A stretch of DNA of 64,000 bases from Monilinia fructicola. Its lineage: Eukaryota; Ascomycota; Leotiomycetes; Helotiales; Sclerotiniaceae. The notes under the pieces are model-generated. The model ran no database searches, had not been told where the DNA came from, and was given only the letters and a program-made list of their open reading frames with translations. A program made the position numbers and the translations under genes. Positions 50,758 through 63,139 of this stretch are shown one piece after another. Location of the stretch: positions 749,501 to 813,500 of the forward strand of contig VICG01000006.1 of NCBI GenBank assembly GCA_008692225.1. The letters are read 5' to 3'. Position 1 is the first letter of the stretch; every line of letters begins with the position of its first letter.

Positions 50758-53700
50758 TTCACCTCATCATCGCCCCACACCATTGTAGTCGCTTAACCTA
50801 CATCTTCATCCTCATCCAAAAAGACAATCAAGATCCGATCCAACTTACAAAAAGGCAAAAACCTAGCCCGCGACGGGCCAGGGAAAATCCAATCTTGGAT
50901 TTTATTACTCGATATGGCGTGGATCGTATGCGGGGTTTGCGTATTGTTTCGTCGACCACTTTTCATTTTCCACCTCTTAAACACAATTTGACCTGTCCAA
51001 CTGACCTAAGTTGAATGCCTGTTGCGTTTGTTGAGGATAGAGCACCTATCTTAATTTATATCTTACATTTTTCTATTCACTTCTTACTATTTGCATCAGA
51101 GCAATACATTGCTACGCGACTGGGATTTTGTTCATCACCCTTTTCAGTTACTTGAAGTTCCAAAGTTGGAACAACGACAACTATTAATCAAACATTGCGC
51201 AATTTGCTCACAATTTTCTCCCGCATAGGACAAATATAGTACGATCATGGCTTCAATGAAGGGTGGTCACATTGCAGCATATCGAGATTTTAGATATGGA
51301 GGTCGATGAAGACTCAAATTTTGATCATTGAGAGGTTCATTATCACGAGGAAACCTACAAATATTCGCATTACCACCAAATGGCGGCCCTCTCTATATTC
51401 ATCACCTGGATAAGCAATCTCCAGTGACATTCATCTTTCAAATATAGAAATATCAACAATAGTCTGGTCACTTTGTGCAAATACCTTCATTTTGAACAAG
51501 TCTTGGAGCTAGTACAACAAGTAAGCTTTAATGAAATAATGAAGAGCCTCTGATTCTCAAAAGCCTTTTAGTCGTGAAGAAATAATTCTCATCTATAGTC
51601 GTCCCTAGCTTTTCATTCTTATACACAGCTGGAAGTAGTTTATGACACTTCATTTGAACGCTCTATAATCACTGACATTAATTTTATCAATTTCGGTCCT
51701 TACTGCTTCGCTCCTTCTACACACTTACTTGTAAAGGAGGCTAATGGCTCGAATCAAACACAAGATCACGTTTAGTCATATATCTTGGTGATCAGCCAAA
51801 GGATTCACAAGAAAGTCTTCCGCGTTTATTTTTTACCCTCCTGAGTTCGTATCCTTCTCAGCAGGCAAGTTTGCTCCTAAGTCATTTTATAGTCATCCTT
51901 ATACACCTTCAAAAAGTCTTCATATTCGTCTTGTGACCTTGTATCTGCCGGCGTTCAAATTCCTTTTCATCCTCATTTCTTCTCGGCTTCCATCCTTATT
52001 GTCATCAGCTGAACGCTTACTCATTTGTCCACGGACTGTGTTTGAGAAACCATTAGAGTTTGATGTGCGTCCGCTAGTCAAAAGCTTGCATATTCTTTAG
52101 GTAGGAATATCGTCTTGAATACATGCATGTTTAAGTCTTCCTGCGGCAAGACCCTACTTTTGGCCCAGGGGTAAAGATTTAGTTGTGTCTGTTTTATATC
52201 AGGTTATGGTTCATTGGGGCGGTAGCATATAGAGTCTCATGACACATTGGCAGATACTAAATGAGGTATAGATTTTCGCTGCCGTGCTGGGTTTCAATGG
52301 GACAATGGGGTTGAGTTGAAGAATTGAAATTTAGTTGAAAAACAAGTATAAGCTTTCGGTTCTGGGGTATCCATACAGTACCACCCTTGATATCCTTCGA
52401 CCCCTGCCCACATATCAATGTAGAATGGGGTGGTCTATCAGCTGTGCTTGCTATCCGGTATGTATCGTTATGCATTAAATATGGCAGGTTCTATCATCAG
52501 GTCTATACAGTCACATGATATTAAGTTCAATAATAAAGTGACACTCTCCACGGCTATATTTCCTCACATTCATATCAATATTAACGAGCAAACCTTCTAC
52601 ACACCTTTACAAAGAATACGTTCAGCGCATCGCCGTTAAGAGTATACCAAATCGATTTGCTACTTGCTCTATGTTTGATGGCTTTGTAAGAGCCCGATGA
52701 GCTGCATGACGAGGAAAATGAGGATTAGGATTAGAGAGATTTGGTTGGATTGAAGGGAGCGAGGTGTTGACTGGTTCGATGCTTCGTTCGAATTGAAAAG
52801 AAGATCGGGAATTTGGGACAAAAGTGCTCGTACTCATGCAGATCGGGAGAAATAAATATGGAATCACGGGTGGCTCACAAGTTTTCTGGCAAATCGGGGC
52901 TGTGACCTGACGGGTTTGAGATATAGTCCCCAAAAAATGTATCCTGAAATGATGAAGATTTATATATCTATCAATCTCTTCTTTCTTTTTGAAAAGTGGG
53001 GCTATGCGAGTAAATGATTCTAACCAGCTCAGGTACGTCAAGGGCGTAGTAACTCTTTGAGTGCATGGCACACAGACCTTTAGGAAAACACTTTATCTCT
53101 AGGTGGGGTTTTTCTACGAGTGACTTCAACAGTACGTTTTTGATTTTTGGAGCCTTGGAAGAAATATCAATTGCTGGATTATGCACTCCACATTTGCATG
53201 TTCTATAGTATGGTATATATGAACACTCCGGATTCTTTCTATTGCCAATGTGAGATAAAGCAATGCCGACTGTGGACTTGTATTCAGCCCAGGAAGATGC
53301 TGTGATCAGGTATTGATGAACGCTATACTTGCGCCCAGTATTGGCAGTTATGACTAGAAGCTTGTGGATAGTAACTTTTCCAGCTTGGATTGGAAAATCT
53401 GCTTGTTATCCCAAGAGCAATACTGCTATATTTACTCTGCGCTCTGCGTGGCTGGATCAACAATAGGAGAGATATTAGGTAGCCATTGGGAAGGGTAGAA
53501 ATTTACTTATGTATACAAGTTGCTGAAACTCAAAAGCTGCAGGTTTTGTCGTTGAGAAGATCTTCATCTCGTCGAATAAATGTAAGTTACACAGTGCTTC
53601 ATCTATTGTGTGCACTTCTCACCTTGCGTTGTAAACTACGTTATGGTACTCTTGGGTGACACTGAAAGTACATAAACTTCGGCATCAATCGGCAATGATC

Positions 53701-54570
53701 GTGTGGTTCACCTGCAACACTCCTACATCTGTCTTTGCTTTTCGGCTAATACTCAAGTAGAGAAGGGTAGTTCTAAGGACTCGTTGCCGCTAGATAAGCA
53801 ATTGATCTACCGCGGCATTTACCCCGGGTGGCCCGGTGTAAGGCTATACCCTACCCCGGGCCGATGGGTGTAGTTGCGATAGGTGAAGATTTTAGGCTTC
53901 AACCTAGAACTAGGATGTCGGTGTGTTGTATTAAGTGCAAAAGAATGAAGTTTTGGAGATATTTCCCCTTTATCTTTGTATTGTAGATCCTCCACTATTT
54001 GGCTTGTACTGTAAATGCAAGGCCTGCCTACGTGTAGAGAACAGGAGTGTCGATAAACCTTAACGAGATCTCGCGATAGAGAGATTATCGACGGGGAACC
54101 AAACAAAAGAATGAGGCCATCTATAAAAAGATCAGTTGAGTATTATTTGATGTCGTTCTCTTGTTTATCAATAATAGGTTACCATTTTATTATTTCGCCA
54201 ATGATCGGGTAGGCCGCTGGTTCATGCACGCATATATCCCATCCCGTACTTTATCCAACCGACCCTGTATGCTTGCTGCAAGCGAACTTCATTGCTTACA
54301 TATAAAAACGGGGTTGGGTTGAGAGGTGCTTTTACCAAATTCGATCTTACCCCGCGACCAATCTTTTGTTTCGCATTCCTTCAGGTTTTCAAGACTTTCT
54401 TTCTGTAACATCATGTCACAACATTTCCAATCTTCTCGAACTCCTGACTCGATCTGCATAAAATCCTCAACTTTGTGCCGTGATACCATCATTTGAAGAT
54501 GATCAAGAAATCAAAGGCGCATGGGTTTGAATAAGAACAATTCTCTTCAATTTCCAGAGTGCAATAATAT

Positions 54571-54594
54571 GTACGGTACGGTACGGTACGGTAT
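54571..54594 (+). repeat. GGTAC microsatellite
   Basis: Four to five perfect copies of GTACG in the P450 upstream region. GTAC is palindromic, so the array reads nearly the same on both strands. Confidence 0.9.
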
Positions 54595-54905
54595 GTATTG
54601 TGTTGTATCATATCGGTTAGCAACCGAGGGGGTCTACCCCTGCACCATTTCGGAATTCGTGCGCTTTTCTTGGTGATTTCTAGGTATTGTTGCTGATGTT
54701 ATTGGTGATTTTACTGGCTCTTCAAAAATTTCCCAAAAATCTCCGATGCAAGTCGTACATAGGCGAGTGCCAACCTATATAGTAAAGTCGATCATCTTGG
54801 AATTGATGTTCAATTGATGATGTTGGTTAAGCGACATCCAATATAAATTGCTTGAGGACCCCCAAACTCGACAAGTGTCACAATATTCAAGAAAATCAAC
54901 ACAAA

Positions 54906-56740
54906 ATGGGTATCCTTTTGACCTTGCTGATATTGGCTCTTGCTTTTTCAATCTGGTACTTATCTGCCTTTCCACGCCATTATCTTGCAGCAAGAAAATC
55001 CGGACTTCCTATCAGATTCGGTCTATGGGGCTCAGCAAATCCCTTTTGGCTCATTACTTGTACACTTGTTGGTTATTCCCGCCTTTCAAAGATTCTACCT
55101 CGATTCATATTTGATTGGGTCAAGATTACCATTCCCGCCTGGGAACATTATTGTAAGTATTCCATTCATGAAAAATGGGGTACCTCGTTCATTCTTGTGT
55201 CCCCTTCGGAGAATACAATTTACGTCGGAGACCCTGATATCGCTGAGGGGGTCTTGACAAGGAGGAAGGACTTTCCAAAAATTGGGGTGGCTCTTCGTAC
55301 GTTTCATCACTCCACTTTTGTCCCATGTATATAAAGCTGACCTGCGCACAGAGATAATGGAAATCTTTGGAGCAAACATTTCTGCTGTTCGTATCACCTC
55401 TGTCCAATCTAGCTGGTGTCATCGCTGATGTTAAAAGTCTGAAAATGAAAATTGGCAACGGCATCGAAGAATTGTAGCACCTGCCCTGAATGAGCGAGTT
55501 ATGGATGCTGTTTGGAAGGAATCCTTGACCCAAACTAGAGACATGCTCTCTGCATTATCCGATTCATCAAAGGATACTCAGACAGGCTCGGGCAATGTCA
55601 TATTTGAAGGCTTGAGGACCATTACAATTAATGTCATTGGATTCATTAACTTCGGTACCCATCGATCCTGGGGGGAAGCCCGTGCGGAAAAGACAGGGTT
55701 TAATAGTGCTCTCTTGAGTGTTGTACAAAATCTTTTTGCCACAGTCTTCATTCCCGCAAAATATCTAACTCTGCCATTTATGCCAAATAGTGTGAAGAAC
55801 ATTGGGATTGCAAAAACCGAGTTTCCTCTCCATCTAAATCGAATCATAGATGAGGAAAGACGTTCACCAAGTTCTGATAAATCTCTCATAGCTTCTTTGG
55901 TAAAGATTGCCGATCAAGAAAAAAAGGTTTCGCGGTCCTCAAAGACATCAACATACTTGACCGAAGAAGAAATCACTGGGAACTTGTTCGCCATGACAGT
56001 TGGGGGATTTGACACTACAGCGAATACGCTTGCATACTCCATTATGTGTTTGGCTTTATATCCAGAACTACAAGATTGGATAATCACAGAGATCGACAAT
56101 GTGCAAGAATTACACACCAACTCTGATTATTTAGTCAGTTTTCCTCTTCTTCCACGCACTCTGGCTATAATGGTATGTATCAACCCTCCAAATCCATCAT
56201 AGAACTCTTAGATAAACATTCTGGATTCCAAGAAGTAATTTTAACACAATCTGAAAATAGTACGAAACGCTCCGTCTCTACACATTAGTCCCTACTATTG
56301 TTAGAAAAACAACTGAACAGCAAACGATCAAAAACATCACTCTTCCACCCAACACATCAGTCCATCTAAACACCACCGTAATCCACACCTTACCCTCAAT
56401 ATGGGGTCCGGATTCCTTAGATTTCCGACCATCGCGCTGGCTCGAGTCATCCGAGCCTTCAGGAAAGGAAACTCTTCGTGAACCCCCCACTGGCACATTT
56501 CTCGCCTGGTCTCACGGCCCCCGCTTTTGTCCTGGCATGAAGATGTCGCAGGTTGAATTTGTTGGGGTACTTTATGAAATCTTTCGGAATTGGAGAGTGG
56601 AGATTGTGAGAAGAGAGGGGGAGACGGAGGAAGATGCCAGGAGGAGGTTGGCGGAGATCTTACAGGATAGTTCGCCGAAATTGACGTTGCAGGTCAACAG
56701 GCCGCAAGACGTGGTTTTTAGATATGTGGCAAGGTGTTAA
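54906..56740 (+). CDS. Cytochrome P450 monooxygenase
   Basis: A membrane-bound microsomal P450 of unknown substrate. Exons 54906-55296, 55352-55386, 55438-56172 and 56261-56740 give 546 residues. The N-terminal anchor is MGILLTLLILALAFSIWYL. NENWQRHRRIVAPALNERV is the helix C region. The I-helix is MTVGGFDTTANTLAYSIM, the ExxR motif ETLR, the PERF-like motif FRPSRW, and the haem loop WSHGPRFCPG with Cys about 477. Exon 2 is only 35 nt. Its downstream intron begins GTTCGT and ends AAAAG; reading through it would give a false stop. The ATG at 54906 is chosen because upstream in-frame codons have no ATG. The family is not assigned, but the pattern is that of fungal accessory P450s. Confidence 0.92.
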
Positions 56741-57334
56741 GGAGCGATGCAGAGCACATGTTCTTTTACAAGTAGCTTTGTCGCTTGATTACTATTCCCA
56801 GACTTAGCTTACACCGATTTCGTCTATCTAGACCTAGAACAGCGCCAGGATGCAGCATGTCTTTCTAGCAGGAAGGATTTGCCTCATGATATAACGAATT
56901 AATATAATTTTGCAGTATAATGCTCAATAGTCAACTGATTTTCTTGTACTTACGAGTGTCGTGATTAACTAGACCATTGCTCATTCGAATTACTGCATAA
57001 ATATTGCACGGCGAAGCGCGATTGCCCGAATTCCGCTCATCGGCACTCGTGTGAGTTACTTCTCCGGAGTAGATCATACTAGTCCCTAATCATGTCATAA
57101 CACAATAATACAACAGACTCAGTGGCTCGGGGTTTTGCTGATTTCTCAGTGCTGATCGCTGATCCTCCCCCCTCAGGGAGCGCCAAAGCACGTGATCATA
57201 TGATTAATTTCGCGTTCACAAGAAAGTTTGAACTTAAGGCGACGCGCTTCAACCCGATTCTCCTCGTTCAACTTCCCCGCAAAATTAACGTTTAACCTAT
57301 CGCGTCGTTGCGAGTGTCTGTCCATATATCCAAG
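56741..57334. other. Intergenic, promoter of nuclease 1
   Basis: 594 bases between the P450 stop and the start of the first XPG-like gene. No repeat or gene is recognised. Confidence 0.5.
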
Positions 57335-59464
57335 ATGGGCATTCCGGAGTGAGCTCATTGCTATTGATCACTAGATATCCGCAACTAATATTTCTTAACA
57401 GGTTATGGCAGCTGTTTGATAAGGCAGCAATTGGGCAGAATATCTCCATTGCTGCGTTCGCCGCCTCGCATTTTGAACGGGAAAGAAGGCCGCTACGAAT
57501 CGCCATCGATGTATCTATTTGGAAATTCAAGTGCTACCAAGATGCACAAAAAGTGGCGGCTATTCGTAAAAGTACATCTTCCTTTGCGTATACCAAAATC
57601 CATACTGATGTCCTCCGTTAACAATCGTGGGTTGTCTTTAGAAGTCCCAGCTGCAAATCCAAATGAGAAAAATATTCTTTTTAAGATACTAAAGCTCTTA
57701 AAATTGAATATGCAGTTGATTTTTGTTGCAGATGGCAAGAATCGACCGGCAGAAAAGTATGGAGGGCAATCATGCTACAAACATCGTTCACAAGATGACA
57801 CACTATTGAAACAGACAGTGACTTCCTTGGGTGTAATATGGCATGAAGCACCCGGAGAAGCCGAGGCAGAATGTGCTGCTTTACAGAGTAGGGGGGTGGT
57901 TGATTATGTTTGGACAGTAGACTCAGATGCCTTTGTATTCGGAGCAACATCGCTGATCCGTTTCGCGCACGTTGAAAAAGACAGAGCGAAGAAAGATGCG
58001 AAGAAGAAATATGGGGTCCATGAGCCTGATGAGATAAGACGCGAGATTGATTTCGATAATATAGTTGTTTATCGAGCAGACAGAATACAAGAACGATTCC
58101 CTGGTTTGACTCGAGATGGCCTTGTGTTATTTGCCGTCTTGAAAGGAGGTGACTATAGCAAGAACGGGAAAAGCCTTACAAATTGTGGTCCTGTCCTGGC
58201 ATTAGAAATAGCGACTGCGAAGGAAGGTTTTGGAGAAGAGCTTTGTAATTCATCTGTTGCAGATTTTCCCGCTTGGGCCAATCGACTCCGTGGATACCTC
58301 GAGAAAACCAACAGTCGAGTCAACGTACCGCATAACTTTCCAGACCCTCGCATTGTTAGTCTGTACAATAAACCTTTAGTCTCTTCTGAAAGAGTCACAA
58401 GTGATATCGACAAGTTTTGGGATGCTTCTTTCGACGAGATGGAATTGCAGAAAGTGGTTGCCCCAAAATTCAATTTTTGGGTGGCTGAATACATCAAACA
58501 TGTCATACCAATCCTTCTCATTCGTTCGCTCGCGTGTACGAAACCGGGACAAGAAGCTAGTAATAACTGCTATAAGCTTCAAGTCGTGGGCAAGCCCAAG
58601 GAGGCAAGGCTACAAAAAAGTGTAGATGTGTTACTCTCTGCAGTAACAACCATGAATATACCGACTTGGAGAAGAGATTTTACTTTCAACAGGGGCGGGA
58701 AAATAACGCAAGTCACCGAAATGGTCAGATGCGAGGATTTGTTGTCGTGTATTATTGATCACGGGACCAAGAAAGCTCTTCCATCAGCTATAGCACCATC
58801 TAAGAATGTTGAGTTAAGTGTAGTTCCAGAGATACACAGAGGTAGAAAACGTGCAGGATCACCAATGGTTCCAAGCACGATCTTCCGTTTTCCACAGGAA
58901 CAGGCGCTTTCAAAGAGAGTAAAAGGTACTTTAGAGCAGTCATCAGGGCCAAGACCAGTTTCCATGGAACCTGCACTTCCACAAAGTGAGGTCTCGTACC
59001 AAACCCGAAACACTTTTCCCTCCACTAAGGAGACTCCACTGCGAAGTGTACCACAGTTAGGTAGGAATCGAATGACCGTGGAAACATATCGCGAAACGCG
59101 GCCTTCAAAATCTCATGGGCAGGGGATTGCAAATTCATCTTCGGGGCTAACAATTGATCTCACACTTGATGATTCCTCTGATGAAGAGAATCAGACCTCG
59201 GTCACAATTTCCCAGACCCATAACACCTCTACATCGATCTTCTCAAAAGACCCTCAAAATAATGCTCTTCGTGAAGCTCGACATCAGCATTTCAGTACTG
59301 GCAAGTTTGAGCTCACAGCCACATTAAGCAGCCAGGAATACAGTCACAGTGTATCGAAAATTCTACACAAGGACTCTCAACTCACACCTCTCGCCAAAAA
59401 ACCTCTTCCCCAGGGTATCAATGAGGACGATTTCGATGGATTCTTTTCTGATTCATCTATTTGA
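57335..59464 (+). CDS. XPG/RAD2-superfamily nuclease, GEN1-like (paralogue 1)
   Basis: A structure-specific endonuclease of the FEN1/XPG/GEN1 superfamily, most like fungal GEN1/Yen1-type proteins that cut branched DNA such as Holliday junctions. Exons 57335-57348, 57402-57565 and 57642-59464 give 666 residues. MGIPELWQLF opens the XPG-N domain, with RIAIDVSIWKFK carrying the first metal Asp. XPG-I has PGEAEAECAALQ and DSDAFVFGA. GLVLFAVLKGGDYSKNGKSL begins the helix-hairpin-helix. A chromodomain-like region may follow. The tail after about residue 450 is disordered and has an acidic LTIDLTLDDSSDEEN, resembling a SUMO-interacting motif, and ends EDDFDGFFSDSSI. The exon pattern (14-nt first exon, 164-nt second) is shared with the next gene. 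Confidence 0.9.
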
Positions 59465-60193
59465 CGAGTTTGATACCCCTTTGTTTGTTTGTTTTTTGTT
59501 CCCATGCTCTATACATATATTTTGAATAATTGGAGGTTTGAGGTCAAGGCTCTAACATGGATATCCACCAGATGACAGCTTGATATACGGAGGAGTTCGG
59601 TAAAGAGAAGATTATGCAGAAGAGATGTTTTGATCAGATTGCAATAATGTGCCTTGCGTATTCATTGATTCAATTTAAAGAAAAAGCAAGTGAAATCTAA
59701 CTTCATCAGATAGATGTACCCTGTGCCTAGGTAATTCTCAAATTGTCTCCAATAGCAACCACTTTAGCGTTATTTATATTTTGACGAGACCGACCAATGA
59801 GAGAAGTTGGCAACTATTGACATATCAGTTCCAGGTTGTCTCATAACTATTGAAATGGCTTGATATGTTTTCTGATAGAAATGCTTGTATTGTTCACATA
59901 TTATTATCAGAGGACACATATTCCAAATACCTTGGAAACTAAATTCCACAGATATTTTTCATCATTTAGATTGATTCAGAAATACAAGTGATTATGCACC
60001 TAGAAAACCAGCTCTAGAGTTTTGATATTGATACTGATATTGATGTTGTTGTTGGTGTTGGTGTTGTCGATGTTGTTGATATTGTTGATATTGATGTCGA
60101 GCCATCCACGGAGCTTTTAGTCCCACCTATCACACCCACAGGCTCATCCACCCCTCGGTCTCCCTGCACGTACTCCTCCTCCGAAATTCAAAA
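59465..60193. other. Intergenic between tandem nucleases
   Basis: The 3' region of nuclease 1 and the promoter of nuclease 2. A GATATTGATATT/GTTGTTG microsatellite spans about 60023-60105. No gene is recognised. Confidence 0.55.
60023..60105 (+). repeat. GATATT/GTTGTT microsatellite
   Basis: Interleaved GATATT, GATGTT and GGTGTT units. A similar complementary array (CAATATCAATATCAACATC) occurs at about 28025-28070. Confidence 0.8.
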
Positions 60194-63139
60194 ATGGGTA
60201 TCCCAGGGTGAGTTCCTTCCTCATCTATTTCCAGTCACGATACTCATCTAAAGCGCATTCACCAACTAAACTAGACTTTGGGATCTCATATCCGATTGCA
60301 AAGAAATCATTTCTCTCACCGAATTTGCGACACAACATTTCGAGCAACATAAAAGACCACTGAGAATAGCTGTTGACGAGGCGACGTGGAGACATAGATT
60401 TTATATCAATGGAGGAAACATCAGGAAGGTCGATAAGAGTGCGTCTCCATAGCTAGTCGAAATCCACTCCTATGAACCTGAATGCTGACCAGTGAAGAAT
60501 ACTCCAACCTTCACCTCAACGAGCGAAACTTCATCACTTTCGTTCTGCGCCTCTTGAAACTAAACATCCAACTTGTTTTTGTAGCCGATGGCCCTCATAA
60601 ACCTCGCGAGAAACACGGAGGTAAAGGGGCGGGGATCTGGACGTACAAAAATGATGTTTTGCATAGATGTTTAAGATTTCTAGGAGTCAAATGGCATAAT
60701 GCGCCCGGTGAGGCGGAGGCAGAATGTGCGATGCTGCAGAGGAGAGGTACGGTGGATTGTGTTTGGACAGATGATGGGGATGCATTGATGTTTGGGTGCG
60801 GAATTTTGATAAGATTTCTTCGTGAGGATGAAGAAGGTGGGGAGAGGAAAAAGGGAAAGGGCGGTAAAGCGTGGAAAACAAAGAACGGTGGGATCAAAGA
60901 TTTGGATAGAGTGGCGATGTATAGGGCGAGTGTGATACAATCCAGACACCCGGGGTTTGATAGAGAGGGCTTGGTACTGTTTGTGATTTTGAGCGGAGGG
61001 GATTACGGGAAAGGACTACTGGATTGTGGACCTGGAAAAGCAAGAAAGATTGTTGAGATGGGATTTGGAAAGGACTTTTGTGAAGTAGTGAGGACTTCGG
61101 GAGATCTTTCGGCTTGGAGGAAGGATCTACGTAAGTTCTTGAGGGATTCAGGTTTGGGAGTCAGTGTTCCAGAGAATTTTCCAACCAAGAGGATTGTGGG
61201 ACTTTATCATGAGCCATGTATTTCTTCCCTGGAGGGTTTGAAGAAATTGGAGGAGAACGTTTGGAAAGGAGAGATTGATGAGAGGGAATTGCAAAGTTTC
61301 TTCGTTGAAAAGTTTAATTGGGGTATTGACAAGTACATCGACCTCGTCCTTCCGGTCATTCTTACACGGCTTTTGGCTTTCTTTGAAAAGAATGGGAAGT
61401 CAGATATAGACAAGTATCATCTCACATACTTGGAAGATGGCTTAAGATGTACTGTATGGTACACGTTATTTGCTGTTACATCTTTAGACAAAGAGTTCTT
61501 GGATACATGTATTGAGGATTTGAACAAGAGACGTTCAAAGCGGAATTGGAAGACTTATGAACTACCATGGGGCGAGAAACCATGGGTCGAGGGTAGAGGA
61601 TTATTAACATGTATTGTCAAGCATGTGATGGAACAGGATGTTTCCCTGGTACCTGAAGTCGACATCGAAACCCCTATTCTCAGAGGCAGGAGACGTTCTT
61701 TTTCGCCTCAGTTGACTATACTAGAAGACCGGATACAGGTAGAGAAGTCTAGGGTATCAGTTTCACCTCCGCCGACGCCTCAGAATCGATTTACAATCAC
61801 AAAAGAAGAGATGACATTTGATACTACTGTGTACCAAGAAACGGATGATGAATTTATCGAGAAGATACCAAAGACTCTGAAGCAGTCACGTTCCACCTCA
61901 CCACCCATATTACTCGACAAACAGGAAGTGACGCAGGGTCATGATGCAAGCGCAGAAATAGCAATAGAATCACTCGGGTTATCTATGAAGGGTGGCTACA
62001 GACTCAGACTAGCAGAATGTGCCGACTCAATACTCAGGTCAACTAAGAGTTCTGACACTAATATTCCATCAAACATCCAATCCAATGCTCTGCCTTCCCC
62101 TCCCTCGACAAGCACCAAGGAAGAGCACGGAAGCACATACGTCATTGCCATGGATGAGCCCCTCGATCTAGACTCCGAAAACGAATCTCTCGATGCCTCA
62201 CTCGCGACCTCCAAAATCTCAAAGCCTCTGCTATTTGCACCCCTTCCTCCTGACTCTCTATCCCCCCAAATAGCCTCTAACTCTTATTACAACTCTTATC
62301 TTGATCCCATCACAAAGAACCTTGAATCCGAATCCGAATCCGAATCCGGATTTGAAAATGAAGCATTCCCCGTCATCGCTATGGATGAACCCTTGGACTC
62401 AGATTCTGAAACCGAACCTCTTGATGCAAAGTCTTCCATTTCTTTTATGTCAAAACCTCCACTTAAACATGGATCTTTGGCTTCTCACTCCCAATCATCC
62501 TTCCCATCAGATCTTGACATTAGTTTCTTCTCCAATATTCCACCTCGAGCCAAAGATCAATTGATAGATAAAAAGGGAGATAACAGAAATAGAAATACAC
62601 ACGACGAGACATCTGATACAGCAATGGATGAAGAACTGGAAGTAGACGAACAATCTTCTCAGCCCAACAGACCAATTTCAGTCAGTTCACTAGCCTTGAG
62701 AAAGATCACAACGCCCAATACACACCAGCTTGCCAGTGATATATCTCTTCATCACGTTGATATCAACACCGTCCCCAAACTAGGGGATCATCCAAACCTG
62801 GACACCTCCAACCAAAACCCAAGACCAAAACCAAATGTTATACTCTACCCCGCGCACCCCACAGGTCCATATCAAGAATTCGATATTTCGGAGTTTTTCT
62901 CCTCGCCACCCGTGCTCTCCCCGCCATCTCCCTCCCAATCTCGAGACGGACCACAAACCAATTCTCACCCAACCAACAACAACACAACGAGCCATACCAT
63001 CTCTGTGCTCTTGCAACAGCAACAGCAACAATTATACCAACACCACAACCAAGAGATAGAAATCGATATGATGGATCTCTCGGGCTTTTTCTCTTCCGGA
63101 TCGTCGCTGCATGAATCGCCGCCGTTATCACAAAGCTGA
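60194..63139 (+). CDS. XPG/RAD2-superfamily nuclease, GEN1-like (paralogue 2)
   Basis: A tandem paralogue of the preceding nuclease. Exons 60194-60207, 60275-60438 and 60498-63139 give 939 residues, with introns in the same positions and phases. MGIPGLWDLI opens XPG-N, but the first metal motif reads RIAVDEATWRHRF: the Asp is kept while the surrounding hydrophobic core has changed. XPG-I has PGEAEAECAMLQ and DDGDALMFGC. GLVLFVILSGGDYGKGLLDC starts the hairpin. A Lys/Gly-rich insert (GGERKKGKGGKAWK) follows. The tail of about 450 residues is disordered, with two copies of an IAMDEPLD..DSE block, Ser-Glu repeats, and three FF-boxes (DISFFS, DISEFFSS, DLSGFFSS). Metal ligands are kept, so activity is plausible but not shown. 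Confidence 0.9.

Larger units (their letters stand above)
48199..54905. other. Gene-poor stretch of 6.7 kb
   Basis: Between the lipase and the P450 only two doubtful short frames can be described (48661-49053 and 50420-50680, both minus). It also contains GGAT, TTCAC and GGTAC microsatellites. Base composition is close to that of the coding regions, without RIP-like AT enrichment, so it is not an obvious transposon graveyard. From 51 to 54 kb nothing is recognised on either strand. Confidence 0.6.

Noticed and set aside
55352..55437. Apparent premature stop in the P450 after ANISA
   Set aside because: It falls inside a 51-nt intron; joining 55386 to 55438 restores helix C and whole codons.
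57416..57620. Alternative start of nuclease 1 giving a different N-terminus
   Set aside because: That frame reads through exon 2 in the wrong frame and through the intron 57566-57641; the MGIPELW exon set restores the catalytic Asp region.
60481..60600. An internal ATG of nuclease 2 (MLTSEEYSNLHL) as an independent start
   Set aside because: It lies in intron 2. The XPG-N start MGIPGLWD is found upstream with the same exon pattern as paralogue 1.
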